From the NCBI GenBank assembly GCA_002355455.1, contig AP017375.1:3959640-4023639 (forward strand): a stretch of 64,000 nt of DNA, given 5' to 3'. The notes beneath the pieces were generated by a model. That model ran no database searches. It was not told the DNA's origin and was given only the letters and a program-made list of their open reading frames with translations. A program made the position numbers and the translations under genes. Shown here in pieces: positions 8,904 through 17,400 of the stretch (within the stretch, counting starts at the first letter, position 1; each line of letters starts with the position of its first letter). The DNA is from Stanieria sp. NIES-3757 (GTDB lineage Bacteria > Cyanobacteriota > Cyanobacteriia > Cyanobacteriales > Xenococcaceae).

Positions 8904-9065
8904 ATTTACAAGGACAAACTTAACCTAGTCACAACCAGCCTCGACAAAATTAATACACTCGCTATACTCTTACCCAACCACAAGGAAGAATCTAGCTGGC
9001 AAGCTAAAAGACAAGATTTTTTCGATAAAGTTCTACCAATTTGGTGTAATTGTGAGATAGATTGA
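8904..9065 (+). other. Possible gene remnant in a 0.5-kb spacer
   Basis: The 8793-9285 spacer holds no full gene. One 54-codon open stretch (8904-9065) reads as plausible protein, for example LAILLPNHKEESSW and FFDKVLPIWCN, but has no good start codon. A short ATG frame at 8881 (MVIVPGCKF) precedes it in another frame, which would fit a decayed gene. I do not recognise the family. The rest of the spacer is AT-rich with nothing evident. Confidence 0.2.
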
Positions 9066-9285
9066 ACCAAAAAAAGTGATAATTAATAGGGAAAAACTGA
9101 CTTCTGACTCCCGTTTAAATATTAATTAAATCGATGATTATTTTTGCCAATTGGTATTAAATTTTTATAGCGGTTGATGCCAGATTTTTAAGAAGTTTAG
9201 TGACAAAACTTTGATGAAAATATTTTACAACTTCCAATAATTTATTCATTATTACTAAATAATTAATAATAAAACTTACTTATTT

Positions 9286-10731
9286 TTAAGATTCCGTTTG
9301 CAGAGCATCGTATTGTTCTTGTGTGATTCGACCTGCTTGATATAAAGTTTCCGTAATTTCGGAAATCGTTAAGACTGAATGAGCGCGATAACCTTGCTCT
9401 GCTAATCTATCTTTTACTCCGCCTTCGTGATCGATAAAGACAACAATATCTTCAACTTTTAATCCTGCCGATTCTAATTTTTCTGCACCTTCAATTGCAC
9501 TTTTACCACTGATGAGAATATCATCAATTACAACTACTGTTTCTCCTGGATGAAAATTCCCTTCGATCAGACGACGAGTGCCATGCGCTTTTACTTCTTT
9601 ACGAGGAAAAATCATCGGAAAATTGAGACTTAAAGCAAGTCCAGTAGCAGTGGGTAATGCACCGTAGGGAAGTCCAGCAATGCGTTCAAAAGTTAGATTT
9701 TGTAAAATCTCAGCATAAGCATTGAGAACTTGATTAAAAATCTGAGGATTAGAAATAATTTTTCTTAAATCAATATAATATGAAAAAGTTGCTCCAGAAG
9801 CTTGAACATAATCCCCAAATAAAAGACAGCCAATATCAAATAATTGTAAAATTAAGTCTTGATGAGGATGTTGCTGGAGAAAACAAACATTAGTTGTCCA
9901 AAGTTGGCAACTAGAACCTTCCTTAATTAACTGCTCTCTAATTTGATTGATTTCTTGATTTAAATTCTTAACTGCTTCAGCAAAATTTTGTTGAGCAAGA
10001 TAGTCTTGAGGAACAGGAATTAATAAACCTTCTCCAGTTTGGTTTAAACCTGCCTGAAGAATTGGCTGTAAATCTCCTCCTTCCGCCCAAATACTTCTTA
10101 GCAAAATTATTCTTTCAGGGGCAATCGCACGAATTTTTCTAAGTACATCGGGGTTAGTTGTACCTACTTCTAAACCAAGTTGCTCTAAAGTACCCCAAGA
10201 TTGGATTTCTCTAACTACTTGTAAATAAAAAGGATTATCTGCTGTAGGATATTCTTGTAAAGCGATCGCGCCAGGATTAGAAGTATGACAGAGAATAAAG
10301 ACTGCTTGATCAGGATAAACTAAAAAAGGCGCAGCATGATCTTGTCCTGCATAAGGACTTAAAGTAACTGCATCGACTCGCCATTTTTGAAAGATAGTTC
10401 GAGCAAAAACCGTACTGGTGTTGAGATCGCTATGTTTAGCATCTAAAATTACAGGTATATGGGAAGGAATCGTCGCCAGAACTAAATCTAGTAATTCCAA
10501 GCCAGCTACACCCAACGCTTGATAAAAACCCAAAGTAGGTTTATAAGCACAAACGCGATCGCTAGTCTGTTCAATGATCCATTGTAACCAAGCTTGTAAA
10601 CCAGCCATTAAATTACTCGGATTGCCCTGAAGATAAGCTTTTGGAAGCATTTCAGGATTAGGATCGAGTCCTACTACCAATAAACTCTGATTTCGGGCGA
10701 TCGCTTCCTCTAATTTAGTAAAAAAATTCAT
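9286..10731 (-). CDS. pyrFE: Bifunctional OMP decarboxylase / orotate phosphoribosyltransferase
   Basis: 481-aa fusion catalysing the last two steps of UMP synthesis. The N-terminal half is a PyrF of the longer bacterial type: LVVGLDPNPEMLP, YKPTLGFYQALG and the catalytic DAKHSDLNTS at about 97-106. The C-terminal half (from about 290) is PyrE: LPYGALPTATGLAL, FPRKEVKAHGT and the PRPP-binding VVVIDDILISGKS. The order PyrF-PyrE is known in cyanobacteria and is the reverse of eukaryotic UMP synthase. The start is 3 bp after the stop of the upstream cupin gene, so the two form an operon. Confidence 0.93.
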   Translation of the reverse strand: MNFFTKLEEAIARNQSLLVVGLDPNPEMLPKAYLQGNPSNLMAGLQAWLQWIIEQTSDRVCAYKPTLGFYQALGVAGLELLDLVLATIPSHIPVILDAKHSDLNTSTVFARTIFQKWRVDAVTLSPYAGQDHAAPFLVYPDQAVFILCHTSNPGAIALQEYPTADNPFYLQVVREIQSWGTLEQLGLEVGTTNPDVLRKIRAIAPERIILLRSIWAEGGDLQPILQAGLNQTGEGLLIPVPQDYLAQQNFAEAVKNLNQEINQIREQLIKEGSSCQLWTTNVCFLQQHPHQDLILQLFDIGCLLFGDYVQASGATFSYYIDLRKIISNPQIFNQVLNAYAEILQNLTFERIAGLPYGALPTATGLALSLNFPMIFPRKEVKAHGTRRLIEGNFHPGETVVVIDDILISGKSAIEGAEKLESAGLKVEDIVVFIDHEGGVKDRLAEQGYRAHSVLTISEITETLYQAGRITQEQYDALQTES

Positions 10732-10734
10732 AGC

Positions 10735-11055
10735 TTAAGATATTTCACAATGAACGGCTAACCAAATACAAGGAGGAGTAATGCTAGTATAATCAACCCG
10801 ATGTTTTTGATGGGCAGGGATAAAGACGTAATCTCCTGCTACGAGTTTGATTCGGGAATTATCTTCGTAACTAAGTTCGGCTTCCCCTTGTAAAAGAATT
10901 ACCCATTCATCTCGATTCTGATCGTAGTATTCCCCTAAAGGTGTAGTTTGTCCAGTAGAAATAATTCGTTCAATTAAAACCTGCTCATTCTTCAGTAAAG
11001 ATTCAAACAATTCTTCTGGAGGCAACTGACTAGGCAGTTGAAAAATATTTGTCAT
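10735..11055 (-). CDS. Small cupin-domain protein
   Basis: 106 aa forming one cupin barrel. Cupin motif 1 is degenerate (GEYYDQNRDEWVILLQGEAEL) and motif 2 reads AGDYVFIPAHQKHRV. Two metal-ligand candidates are visible in the second motif (H-x-x-H) and an E in the first. It resembles the phosphomannose-isomerase-like stand-alone cupins, but the substrate is unknown. It is first in an operon with pyrFE (3-bp gap) and divergent from hemJ. Confidence 0.8.
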   Translation of the reverse strand: MTNIFQLPSQLPPEELFESLLKNEQVLIERIISTGQTTPLGEYYDQNRDEWVILLQGEAELSYEDNSRIKLVAGDYVFIPAHQKHRVDYTSITPPCIWLAVHCEIS

Positions 11056-11120
11056 ATTGAACTATATCTAGATCTAAAATTTTATTGCGTCTTAAGTTTT
11101 GCAACCAAATAAAACTTTAA

Positions 11121-11138
11121 ACTCACTCAATAGTGAGT
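11121..11138. promoter_or_regulatory. Palindrome ACTCACT-caat-AGTGAGT between divergent genes
   Basis: A perfect 7-bp inverted repeat with a 4-bp spacer lies in the 103-bp region between the cupin-pyrFE operon (leftward) and hemJ (rightward), 20 bp before the hemJ ATG. It could be an operator for a dimeric repressor or a 5'-UTR hairpin of hemJ. Evidence is the symmetry alone. Confidence 0.4.
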
Positions 11139-11158
11139 AAGTTACTTTAGTAAACAAA

Positions 11159-11752
11159 ATGGCATATTACTGGTTTAAAGCATTTCACCTCATTGGCGTA
11201 GTAGTCTGGTTTGCAGGGTTATTTTATCTAGTGCGTTTATTTGTCTATCATGCAGAAGCATATCAAGAACCAGAACCAGCCCGAACTATTTTAAAAAAAC
11301 AATACGAAATAATGGAAAAACGCCTCTACAATATCATTACCACACCTGGGATGTTGGTAACAGTAGCAATGGCGATCGGTTTAATATCTACTGAACCAGC
11401 AATTCTCAAGTCAAGCTGGCTACATATTAAATTAGGTTTAGTGTTACTTCTGATTGGCTATCATCACTACTGTAAGAGAATTATGAAACAGTTAGCCAAA
11501 GATGAATGTAAATGGACAGGACAACAATTTAGAGCTTTAAATGAAGCTCCTACCGTAATGCTAGTTTTAATTGTCTTACTAGCAGTCTTTAAAAATAATC
11601 TTCCTCTCGATTTAACTACTTGGTTGATTGTAGCTTTAGTAATTGCAATGGTAGCTAGTATTCAACTCTATGCCAAAAAACGTCGCAAAGATAAAGAAAA
11701 ATTAGCTCAAAGCGAGTTACAACCAGAGTTAGCATCTACTTCAGTTGAATAA
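11159..11752 (+). CDS. hemJ: Protoporphyrinogen IX oxidase, HemJ type
   Basis: 197-aa integral membrane protein converting protoporphyrinogen IX to protoporphyrin IX for haem and chlorophyll. HemJ signatures are AYYWFKAFHLIGVVVWFAG with an early His, the YNIITTPGMLVTVAMAIGL segment, WLHIKLGLVLLLIGYHHYC with a conserved His pair region, and RALNEAPTVML. About five hydrophobic helices are visible. The charged C-terminal tail (from about 172) is variable in the family. It is monocistronic, with a hairpin 18 bp downstream. Confidence 0.92.
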   Translation: MAYYWFKAFHLIGVVVWFAGLFYLVRLFVYHAEAYQEPEPARTILKKQYEIMEKRLYNIITTPGMLVTVAMAIGLISTEPAILKSSWLHIKLGLVLLLIGYHHYCKRIMKQLAKDECKWTGQQFRALNEAPTVMLVLIVLLAVFKNNLPLDLTTWLIVALVIAMVASIQLYAKKRRKDKEKLAQSELQPELASTSVE

Positions 11753-11769
11753 TTATTCAGCAGTTCGTT

Positions 11770-11790
11770 AGAGTGGATGATGTCCACTCT
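11770..11790 (+). terminator. Hairpin downstream of hemJ
   Basis: AGAGTGGA-tgatg-TCCACTCT forms a perfect 8-bp stem 18 bp after the hemJ stop. There is no U-run immediately after it, so it may be a processing or stability hairpin rather than an intrinsic terminator. Confidence 0.4.
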
Positions 11791-11815
11791 ATAGCAATTC
11801 TTAAATCATTTACCA

Positions 11816-11843
11816 GTAGAGACGTAATATATTACGTCTCTAC
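11816..11843. repeat. Perfect 28-bp palindrome GTAGAGACGTAATA...
   Basis: GTAGAGACGTAATA followed by its exact reverse complement, with no spacer. A second, slightly decayed copy (GTAGAGACGTAACA...) is at 43234-43261. Both are intergenic, both are preceded by CAGTA-type sequence and both are followed by ACACC. This fits a dispersed palindromic repeat. Confidence 0.7.
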
Positions 11844-11930
11844 ACCGGTTATCAATTAACCATCAACTATTAACAATCAATCTCAAAAAATAACAGCAAA
11901 AATTAAATTATTTTAACTTCACACAACAAA

Positions 11931-12599
11931 CTAAATATCATATTCATTAATAAAATTATCGGAGTCAAACTGATTAGCATTAACATTAAGAACAGTTGCT
12001 AAAACTTCATTACTATCTGGAATTTTAATTAAAGCATTATTACCACTTTGAGTAATAGTTAGTTGTCCAAAAGTTAAACTTCCTGCTAAAGCAATTTGAT
12101 CTTGGTCAAACACAAAATCTCTAATCTGATCTTGACCTTCTCCTCTTGCTAAAACAAAAATATCATCATCTTCACCGCCAGTTAAAATATCCGAACCTGC
12201 ACCACCAATGAGAGTATCATCTCCATCTCCGCCGTTGAGAGTGTCTTTGGAAATTCCTCCAGTGAGATAGTCATTATCTTCTCCACCCACTAAAGAGTCA
12301 GAACCAGCAGCACCAGTTAAGGTATCATTACCTTCACGACCCTGAAGAATATCATTACCTGCTTGACCTAATAACGTATCGTTTCCTTCTCCACCAAGAA
12401 GAGTATCGTTACCTTCCCCACCGTTGAGATTATCTCCTCCATTACCGCCAAGAAGAGAATCATCTCCTTCTTGTCCTTGAATACTATCATTACCATCTCT
12501 ACCATTGAGGGTGTCGTTACCTTCACCACCTAAAATACTATCGTTACCATTTGTTCCTACTAAAGAATCATCATCAGCAGTTCCAGGAATTAAAGCCAT
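11931..12599 (-). CDS. RTX-type calcium-binding repeat protein
   Basis: 222 aa, with residues about 5-150 made of roughly fourteen tandem nonapeptides of the GGxGxDxLx type (for example LLGGEGNDTLLGQAGNDIL). These fold as a calcium-bound parallel beta-roll. The tail carries FVLARGEGQDQIRDFVFDQDQIAL, the usual cap after the last repeat. There is no N-terminal signal peptide, as expected for type I secretion with a C-terminal signal. No protease, lipase or HlyBD-type transporter is adjacent, so it looks like an orphan structural or surface protein. Confidence 0.85.
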   Translation of the reverse strand: MALIPGTADDDSLVGTNGNDSILGGEGNDTLNGRDGNDSIQGQEGDDSLLGGNGGDNLNGGEGNDTLLGGEGNDTLLGQAGNDILQGREGNDTLTGAAGSDSLVGGEDNDYLTGGISKDTLNGGDGDDTLIGGAGSDILTGGEDDDIFVLARGEGQDQIRDFVFDQDQIALAGSLTFGQLTITQSGNNALIKIPDSNEVLATVLNVNANQFDSDNFINEYDI

Positions 12600-12843
12600 A
12601 TTTAAACTCAGTTATTTATTTAAGAACACACTAACTAATGTAGTTATTGAACTTAAATTATTCATGAAAGTTTTATGAGAAAAAATTCATTTAAAACTAA
12701 ATTTTCATTGATCAATTAGATAAAATTATAAATTAATTATCATAGTAATAATTTGCTTAATCTCAATTAATCAAACAAACTAGTTTAATATATTCAAAGC
12801 TAAGTTTTACAATTTAAAATTGAAATAATACTTTACTATAAAA

Positions 12844-13713
12844 ATGTGGCAAGAAATAGCAAAAGCAATCTCTCAAGCGACAGAAAATAGTTTTGAAATT
12901 GAAAATACTCACTCGGTTGGTGGTGGATGTATTAACCAAGGTTACAAAATTAGTGGTAGTGGCAAAAATTATTTTGTCAAACTCAATCAAGCTTCTCAAG
13001 TAGAAATGTTTGTAGCGGAAGCTGTGGGTTTAGAACAAATGTATGCAACACACACGATTATCGTACCGCAACCGATTTGTTGGGGAGTAGCTGGTAATTC
13101 TTGTTATCTAGTTCTGGAATGGTTAGATTTAGGAGGTGGTAATTCTCAAGCATGGTCAGAAATGGGCAAACAATTGGCAGCCATGCATCAAAAGGGTATT
13201 ACTGATAAGTTTGGCTGGGAAAGAAACAATACAATCGGTTCTACTCCTCAAATTAATACTTGGATGGATAATTGGGCAGATTTTTTTGCCGAACAACGAA
13301 TTGGTTATCAGTTAAAGTTAGCTAAACGTCGTGGGGGAAATTTTCCTGATTCTCATCAAGTTGTAGAAGCAGTTAGAGAACAATTAGCTGACAGACAACC
13401 AGAAGCGTCAATCGTACATGGGGATTTATGGTCAGGAAATGCAGCCGTTACTAGAAATGGTCAGCCAGTAATTTTAGATCCTGCTACTTATTATGGCGAT
13501 CGCGAGGTGGATTTGGCAATGACAGAATTATTTGGTGGTTTTCCTGCTGCTTTTTATCGTGGCTATAATCAATTTTGGCAGTTAGATAGTGGTTATCAAC
13601 AACGAAAAACAATTTACAATCTTTACCACGTTCTTAATCACTTTAATTTATTTGGTGGTGGATACGCTTCGCAAGCGAGTCGGATGATTTCTCAAATTCT
13701 CAAAGATATTTGA
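12844..13713 (+). CDS. Fructosamine/ketosamine kinase family protein
   Basis: 289 aa of the fructosamine-3-kinase/aminoglycoside phosphotransferase fold. Seen: HSVGGGCINQGYKI (glycine loop), YFVKLN (ATP-site Lys), the catalytic loop VHGDLWSGNAAV and metal-binding ILDPATYYGDREVDLAMTELFGG, followed by FYRGYNQFW. Bacterial members phosphorylate ketosamines or ribulosamines as part of protein deglycation. The substrate here is not known. Near the 3' end, ACGCTTCGCAAGCGAG is a small palindrome within the coding sequence (GYASQAS). The 244-bp upstream spacer, shared with the divergent RTX gene, is AT-rich. Confidence 0.9.
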   Translation: MWQEIAKAISQATENSFEIENTHSVGGGCINQGYKISGSGKNYFVKLNQASQVEMFVAEAVGLEQMYATHTIIVPQPICWGVAGNSCYLVLEWLDLGGGNSQAWSEMGKQLAAMHQKGITDKFGWERNNTIGSTPQINTWMDNWADFFAEQRIGYQLKLAKRRGGNFPDSHQVVEAVREQLADRQPEASIVHGDLWSGNAAVTRNGQPVILDPATYYGDREVDLAMTELFGGFPAAFYRGYNQFWQLDSGYQQRKTIYNLYHVLNHFNLFGGGYASQASRMISQILKDI

Positions 13714-13772
13714 TTGTTAATTGTTAATAGCTATAAGCTCTCAGCTATAACCTAATAATCGATAACTGTTAC

Positions 13773-15170
13773 TTAAGAACATTTTTGCTGCTGTTTAGTT
13801 AATTTGGTTTGAAAATAAGAAGGTATTCCTAACTCAGTTTGTTCGTAAAGTAGATTAAATTGCTGTTGGAAATGTTGAGCAACAATATTATTATGAATAA
13901 CTAAAAGATTTTCATCATTATTATGGTTGGCAGCCTCTGACCAATTATGAGAGCCAGTGATTACTGTATTTTGATCGATGACCGCAAATTTATGATGAAG
14001 TTTATCTCCTTTAGTTAATTGAGCTATTCCTACCGTATTAATTGATTTTTTCCAAGGATTATTATTAGCTTCATATTTACAGCGATCGCGTAAAGCAACC
14101 CCCCACATATCTAATACTTCGCTATAAGAACGTAAAGCAAATTCTGGTTCAAATACACCTTGAATTTTAACTTGTTTTTGTTGCGCTTGTGCAAGTAGAT
14201 CGACTAATTTTTGTTCGCTAAAAACAAATAAAGCTAAATCGATAGAATTAGTAGCATTACTAATCTTTTTACCAATTAAACCATTACTACTAATTTGCCA
14301 ATCTTTACTAGGAGAAGTAGGAGAAAATTGGATTTCTACAGTAGTATGATGCCAAACAAGTTTCTGCGGAGAACGATAAGGTTTTGCTAAACCAAATAAA
14401 CTATCAAAATTTCCTCCGACTCCATCACCCCACATATAATTAAATTCTTCAGTAAATAATCGAGCCAATTCTTGATTATTAATTACTAATAAATTATTAA
14501 CATTACCTTTAGTTTCAAGATTAGTAAAATCTCCATGAATATCACTTAAAGTATAGTTAACCGAGCCAGTCAAAACAATTTTACGATCAACAATTAAAAA
14601 TTTATGGTGCATTAAACCACTGCCTTTTGAACCATCAGCAGTATCATCAATTAATGGAATACCAGCATTTTTTAAAATTATTAAAGCATCGCCTTGAGCA
14701 ATTTCAGAATTACTAAGCAGACCATCCTGATTACTATCTAATAAAGCAAAAAAATCTTGATATTTAGAGCGATCACGACTACTCAGATTTTTAATTTCTC
14801 TTAAATTTAATTGACTAAGAGGACGACTATAATTATTATCCAAAATTACTCTTACTTTAACTCCTGCTTGATATTTCCGAGCTAAAGCTTGAGCTATTTT
14901 AGGTAGCTTTAATTCTTGAACAGCTAAATCTATACTCGATTGAGCAGAATTAATTTCTTTTAAAATAACTGCTTCTAAATCACCTCCCGATCTGGTAATT
15001 TTTCGATAAGGATCGGTATAACTATTTCCTAAATTAGCCTGATAATTAAAATAAACTTGAATAAATCGATCTTGCTCTAAATTAATTGTTTTAGAATTAC
15101 TTGAATGGCAGCCTGAAACCAAACTAACTAAAACAAAGCAATAAACTGTTAAATATTTAAACATACACAA
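13773..15170 (-). CDS. Phospholipase D-like lipoprotein with embedded EF-hand
   Basis: 465 aa. A hydrophobic N-terminus ends in lipobox VSGC (C21), so it is a predicted lipoprotein. Two PLD half-domains follow. HKD motif 1 is HHKFLIVD with H189, then TGSVNYT; HKD motif 2 is HHKFAVID with H393, then TGSHNWSEAA. Inside the first half-domain, residues 145-156 (DSNQDGLLSNSE) form a canonical 12-residue EF-hand loop with D145, N147, D149, S153 and E156 at the calcium positions. This insertion is not usual for PLD nucleases or phospholipases. Likely activity: phosphodiesterase or endonuclease of the Nuc/PLD class at the cell envelope, possibly calcium-controlled (inference). ATG 15164 is an alternative start. 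Confidence 0.85.
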   Translation of the reverse strand: MCMFKYLTVYCFVLVSLVSGCHSSNSKTINLEQDRFIQVYFNYQANLGNSYTDPYRKITRSGGDLEAVILKEINSAQSSIDLAVQELKLPKIAQALARKYQAGVKVRVILDNNYSRPLSQLNLREIKNLSSRDRSKYQDFFALLDSNQDGLLSNSEIAQGDALIILKNAGIPLIDDTADGSKGSGLMHHKFLIVDRKIVLTGSVNYTLSDIHGDFTNLETKGNVNNLLVINNQELARLFTEEFNYMWGDGVGGNFDSLFGLAKPYRSPQKLVWHHTTVEIQFSPTSPSKDWQISSNGLIGKKISNATNSIDLALFVFSEQKLVDLLAQAQQKQVKIQGVFEPEFALRSYSEVLDMWGVALRDRCKYEANNNPWKKSINTVGIAQLTKGDKLHHKFAVIDQNTVITGSHNWSEAANHNNDENLLVIHNNIVAQHFQQQFNLLYEQTELGIPSYFQTKLTKQQQKCS

Positions 15171-15206
15171 ATTAATTTAAATCAAAACAACTTTAGTCTT
15201 AATTAA

Positions 15207-15365
15207 ACTAATAACAAACGACCAACCATCATAACTCTTACATCAGGAATTATTGCTCAAACAATTGTAAAAGTGGACAGTAAACATGGTCGAGGTGATA
15301 AGATACCTGAAGCTCTAATCGCTTTTGTTGATAAGCCTAAATTACGTAAAGATAGACTATGTTAA
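15207..15365 (+). other. Start-less 52-codon open frame, possible gene remnant
   Basis: An open frame ending at 15365 reads like real protein (KVDSKHGRGDKIPEALIAF, then VDKPKLRKDRLC). It lacks an ATG; the only plausible starts are internal. It overlaps the next gene's start by 7 bp in another frame. I do not recognise the family. It is probably the 3' relic of a gene lost by deletion. Confidence 0.25.
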
Positions 15366-15958
15366 CTTTCAAGATTAATCGCCTCAAAGTTAGTTTTTTA
15401 ACCTGCTTAACCCTAGTTTCATTTTTAATAACCTCTTCTCCACTCAAAGCACAAACACCAACACAAACTACCCCAGAAAATCCCTCGGCAACCCCCACCG
15501 AAGATTTATCTGACCCCAACAATCTTCGTCCTTTAACTCAATCTGATAGTATTTTGAGTCTTAAAGGAGGGCAAAAATTGATGTCTGAAGCCAAAACCGC
15601 GATTGACGCAGAACAATATGATGTTGCTGCCGAAAAATTACAAAAAGCTCGTCAAGTTTTTAATCAATTGTCTAATTTTTACCTCCAACTTTTTGATAGT
15701 TTCTCTGGAATTGACAACCGTATTGCTGAAGGACAAAGACAAAAAGCTTTAGAAACAGGACAAATGCGAGATGAAGCTACCTATCAACTAGCTTTAGTTC
15801 ACCGCGCACAAAATCAACCAGAGCTATCTGTACCATTATTAATACAGGTGGTTAAATCCCAAAACCCTACCACTGAATTAGGTAAAAAAGCGTATCAGCA
15901 ACTGTTTGAAATTGGTTTTGTTGAAGATTCCTTCCCTACTTCCAACTCCGCTAAGTAA
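15359..15958 (+). CDS. Secreted/periplasmic TPR-like protein of unknown function
   Basis: 199 aa. The N-terminal signal peptide has basic FKINRLK, a hydrophobic core VSFLTCLTLVSFLI and a cleavage site near SPLKA-QT. A Thr/Pro-rich linker (QTPTQTTPENPSATPTED) follows, then a helical region from about 65 to 190. That region has TPR-like periodicity (LMSEAKTAIDAEQYDVAAEKL, YQLALVHRAQNQPELSVPLL). It resembles a conserved cyanobacterial family, but I cannot name a function. It probably acts as a periplasmic scaffold. Confidence 0.75.
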   Translation: MLTFKINRLKVSFLTCLTLVSFLITSSPLKAQTPTQTTPENPSATPTEDLSDPNNLRPLTQSDSILSLKGGQKLMSEAKTAIDAEQYDVAAEKLQKARQVFNQLSNFYLQLFDSFSGIDNRIAEGQRQKALETGQMRDEATYQLALVHRAQNQPELSVPLLIQVVKSQNPTTELGKKAYQQLFEIGFVEDSFPTSNSAK

Positions 15959-16038
15959 TTCTTAATTAACTTTCGAGTTAGTTTAAATAAATACGTCAAA
16001 ATAATTGAAGTAATTGCTATCTCAATCAAGGAGAGTCT

Positions 16039-16299
16039 ATGATTAACTTGGAACTGGTCGAAACAATGATCAAAGAAAAGCTACCTGATGCTCAAGTCAC
16101 AGTAAGAGATTTAACAGGTGGTGGAGATCATCTTGAAGCGATCGTTGTCTCTGCTGAATTTGAAGGAAAAAGTAAAGTTAAACAACATCAACTTGTATAT
16201 GGAGCATTACAAGAAGCAATGGCATCAGAAGCTATTCATGCTCTGGCTTTAAAAACTTACACTCCTCAAGCTTGGCAAGCAACAGGTCAACTTGTTTAA
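16039..16299 (+). CDS. BolA family protein
   Basis: 86 aa with the BolA fold: [31 protein letters not shown] (H31) and the invariant C-terminal His in [13 protein letters not shown] (H67), which in BolA-glutaredoxin complexes ligates a [2Fe-2S] cluster. GAGAG at 16031 is a good ribosome-binding site. A CGFS glutaredoxin follows 79 bp downstream. Such pairs form heterodimers that sense or traffic Fe-S clusters, so co-expression is likely. Confidence 0.93.
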   Translation: MINLELVETMIKEKLPDAQVTVRDLTGGGDHLEAIVVSAEFEGKSKVKQHQLVYGALQEAMASEAIHALALKTYTPQAWQATGQLV

Positions 16300-16378
16300 T
16301 TTTTAGATAAGTTTGTAATATTACTAACCATCAAGCTAAAGATTTTTTTGTAGTTTTTTCAATTTGTGGAAAGGAATT

Positions 16379-16702
16379 ATGACTACTGCCGTAAAAGATA
16401 GAATCGATGAACTAGTTAATAACAACAAGATTTTGGTCTTTATGAAAGGCTCAAAATTAATGCCTCAATGTGGTTTTTCTAATAATGTAGTACAAATTTT
16501 TAATACTTTAGGAGTTCCTTACGAAACAGTAGATGTGTTAGCAGACATGGAAATTCGTCAAGGTATCAAAGAATATTCTAATTGGCCCACTATCCCACAA
16601 GTTTATATTAATGGGGAATTTGTTGGTGGTTCAGATATTATGATTGAACTTTATCAAAGCGGGGAATTACAACAAATGGTAGAAGTAGCACTAGCTTCTT
16701 AA
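16379..16702 (+). CDS. grxD: Monothiol CGFS glutaredoxin (Grx4/GrxD type)
   Basis: 107 aa from the ATG at 16379, which is preceded by AAGGA; the upstream TTG at 16364 lacks support. The active site [11 protein letters not shown] (C31) is the class II monothiol signature. [19 protein letters not shown] provides the cis-Pro and glutathione-binding segments. These proteins bind a glutathione-coordinated [2Fe-2S] cluster and pass it to target apoproteins or to BolA. The gene is adjacent to bolA. Confidence 0.95.
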   Translation: MTTAVKDRIDELVNNNKILVFMKGSKLMPQCGFSNNVVQIFNTLGVPYETVDVLADMEIRQGIKEYSNWPTIPQVYINGEFVGGSDIMIELYQSGELQQMVEVALAS

Positions 16703-16818
16703 ATAACTGCTTAACTAAAAGGGGAAGTGAATTGATACTACCAAATATTTAGCAATTATATATTGAGCTATTTGATTGCTATGTAGATGGTAATTAATCA
16801 ATACCACCCCTTCATTTG

Positions 16819-17070
16819 CTAATAATAATCTGATTCTGGTTGTGGCATCGACAACTCAAAATTGGAAGGATCGCGAAGAAATCTCACTGCTTCTTCTTCT
16901 AGGCGATTGATTTGATATGGTTCAATGTTATTACTGTGTCTCAGACAAGCAAGATAACCTTCCATATACATTCTCATTTCTTCAAAACGGTAACCTCTTT
17001 GCCATAGATCGACCATGGCATCAGTGAGTTTTTGGTAATAGCGTATAGTTTGACTATTTTGGAGCATCAT
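16819..17070 (-). CDS. Conserved cyanobacterial protein (DUF6761-like)
   Basis: 83 aa, helical, starting MMLQNSQTIRYYQKLTDAMVDLW, with RGYRFEEMRMYMEGYLACLRH and a C-terminal DPSNFELSMPQPESDYY. The pattern matches a short uncharacterised cyanobacterial family I remember as DUF6761. Soluble, no cofactor motif, unknown function. The ATG at 17067 is an equally good start. It is convergent with grxD and divergent from dnaN. Confidence 0.75.
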   Translation of the reverse strand: MMLQNSQTIRYYQKLTDAMVDLWQRGYRFEEMRMYMEGYLACLRHSNNIEPYQINRLEEEAVRFLRDPSNFELSMPQPESDYY

Positions 17071-17352
17071 TTTTTTACCTATTTGGAGCTATACAGAAAA
17101 ATTAAATTTTAATTAAACTATTGAAAATAGTCTTGGTTACAGTAGGCGTTTATATATAAACTGCGATATTGAGTTGGTTTCTGTGAATTTAATTAAATGG
17201 TTTCACTATAAATTTATTTTACCTAGTTAACAAAGCCCAGATTGGGTTAATTTGGTTTTATTTTTAGAAATATATTCCTTATTGCAGCTTTTTTGTGGAA
17301 CTTGAAGCAATTGTCAGGATTCTAATAAAATGATGCTTTAAACAACTCTCTT

Positions 17353-17358
17353 TATAAT
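17353..17358 (+). promoter_or_regulatory. Candidate -10 box upstream of dnaN
   Basis: TATAAT lies 42 bp before the dnaN ATG, in an otherwise featureless AT-rich 330-bp spacer (17071-17400). No convincing -35 hexamer is seen. One poor DnaA-box-like match (TGTGGAAC near 17295) is not enough to call an origin. Confidence 0.3.
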
Positions 17359-17400
17359 ACAATTGAACTAAATTAGCAGTTAATAATATAATTATTTTTT

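Noticed and set aside
11931-12599. Repetitive DNA as a CRISPR or satellite
   Set aside because: The repetition is the coding of RTX nonapeptides in one open frame.
17071-17400. Possible replication origin next to dnaN
   Set aside because: Only one weak DnaA-box-like sequence (TGTGGAAC) is present in the AT-rich spacer; no clustered boxes and no dnaA gene. A GC-skew plot would be needed.
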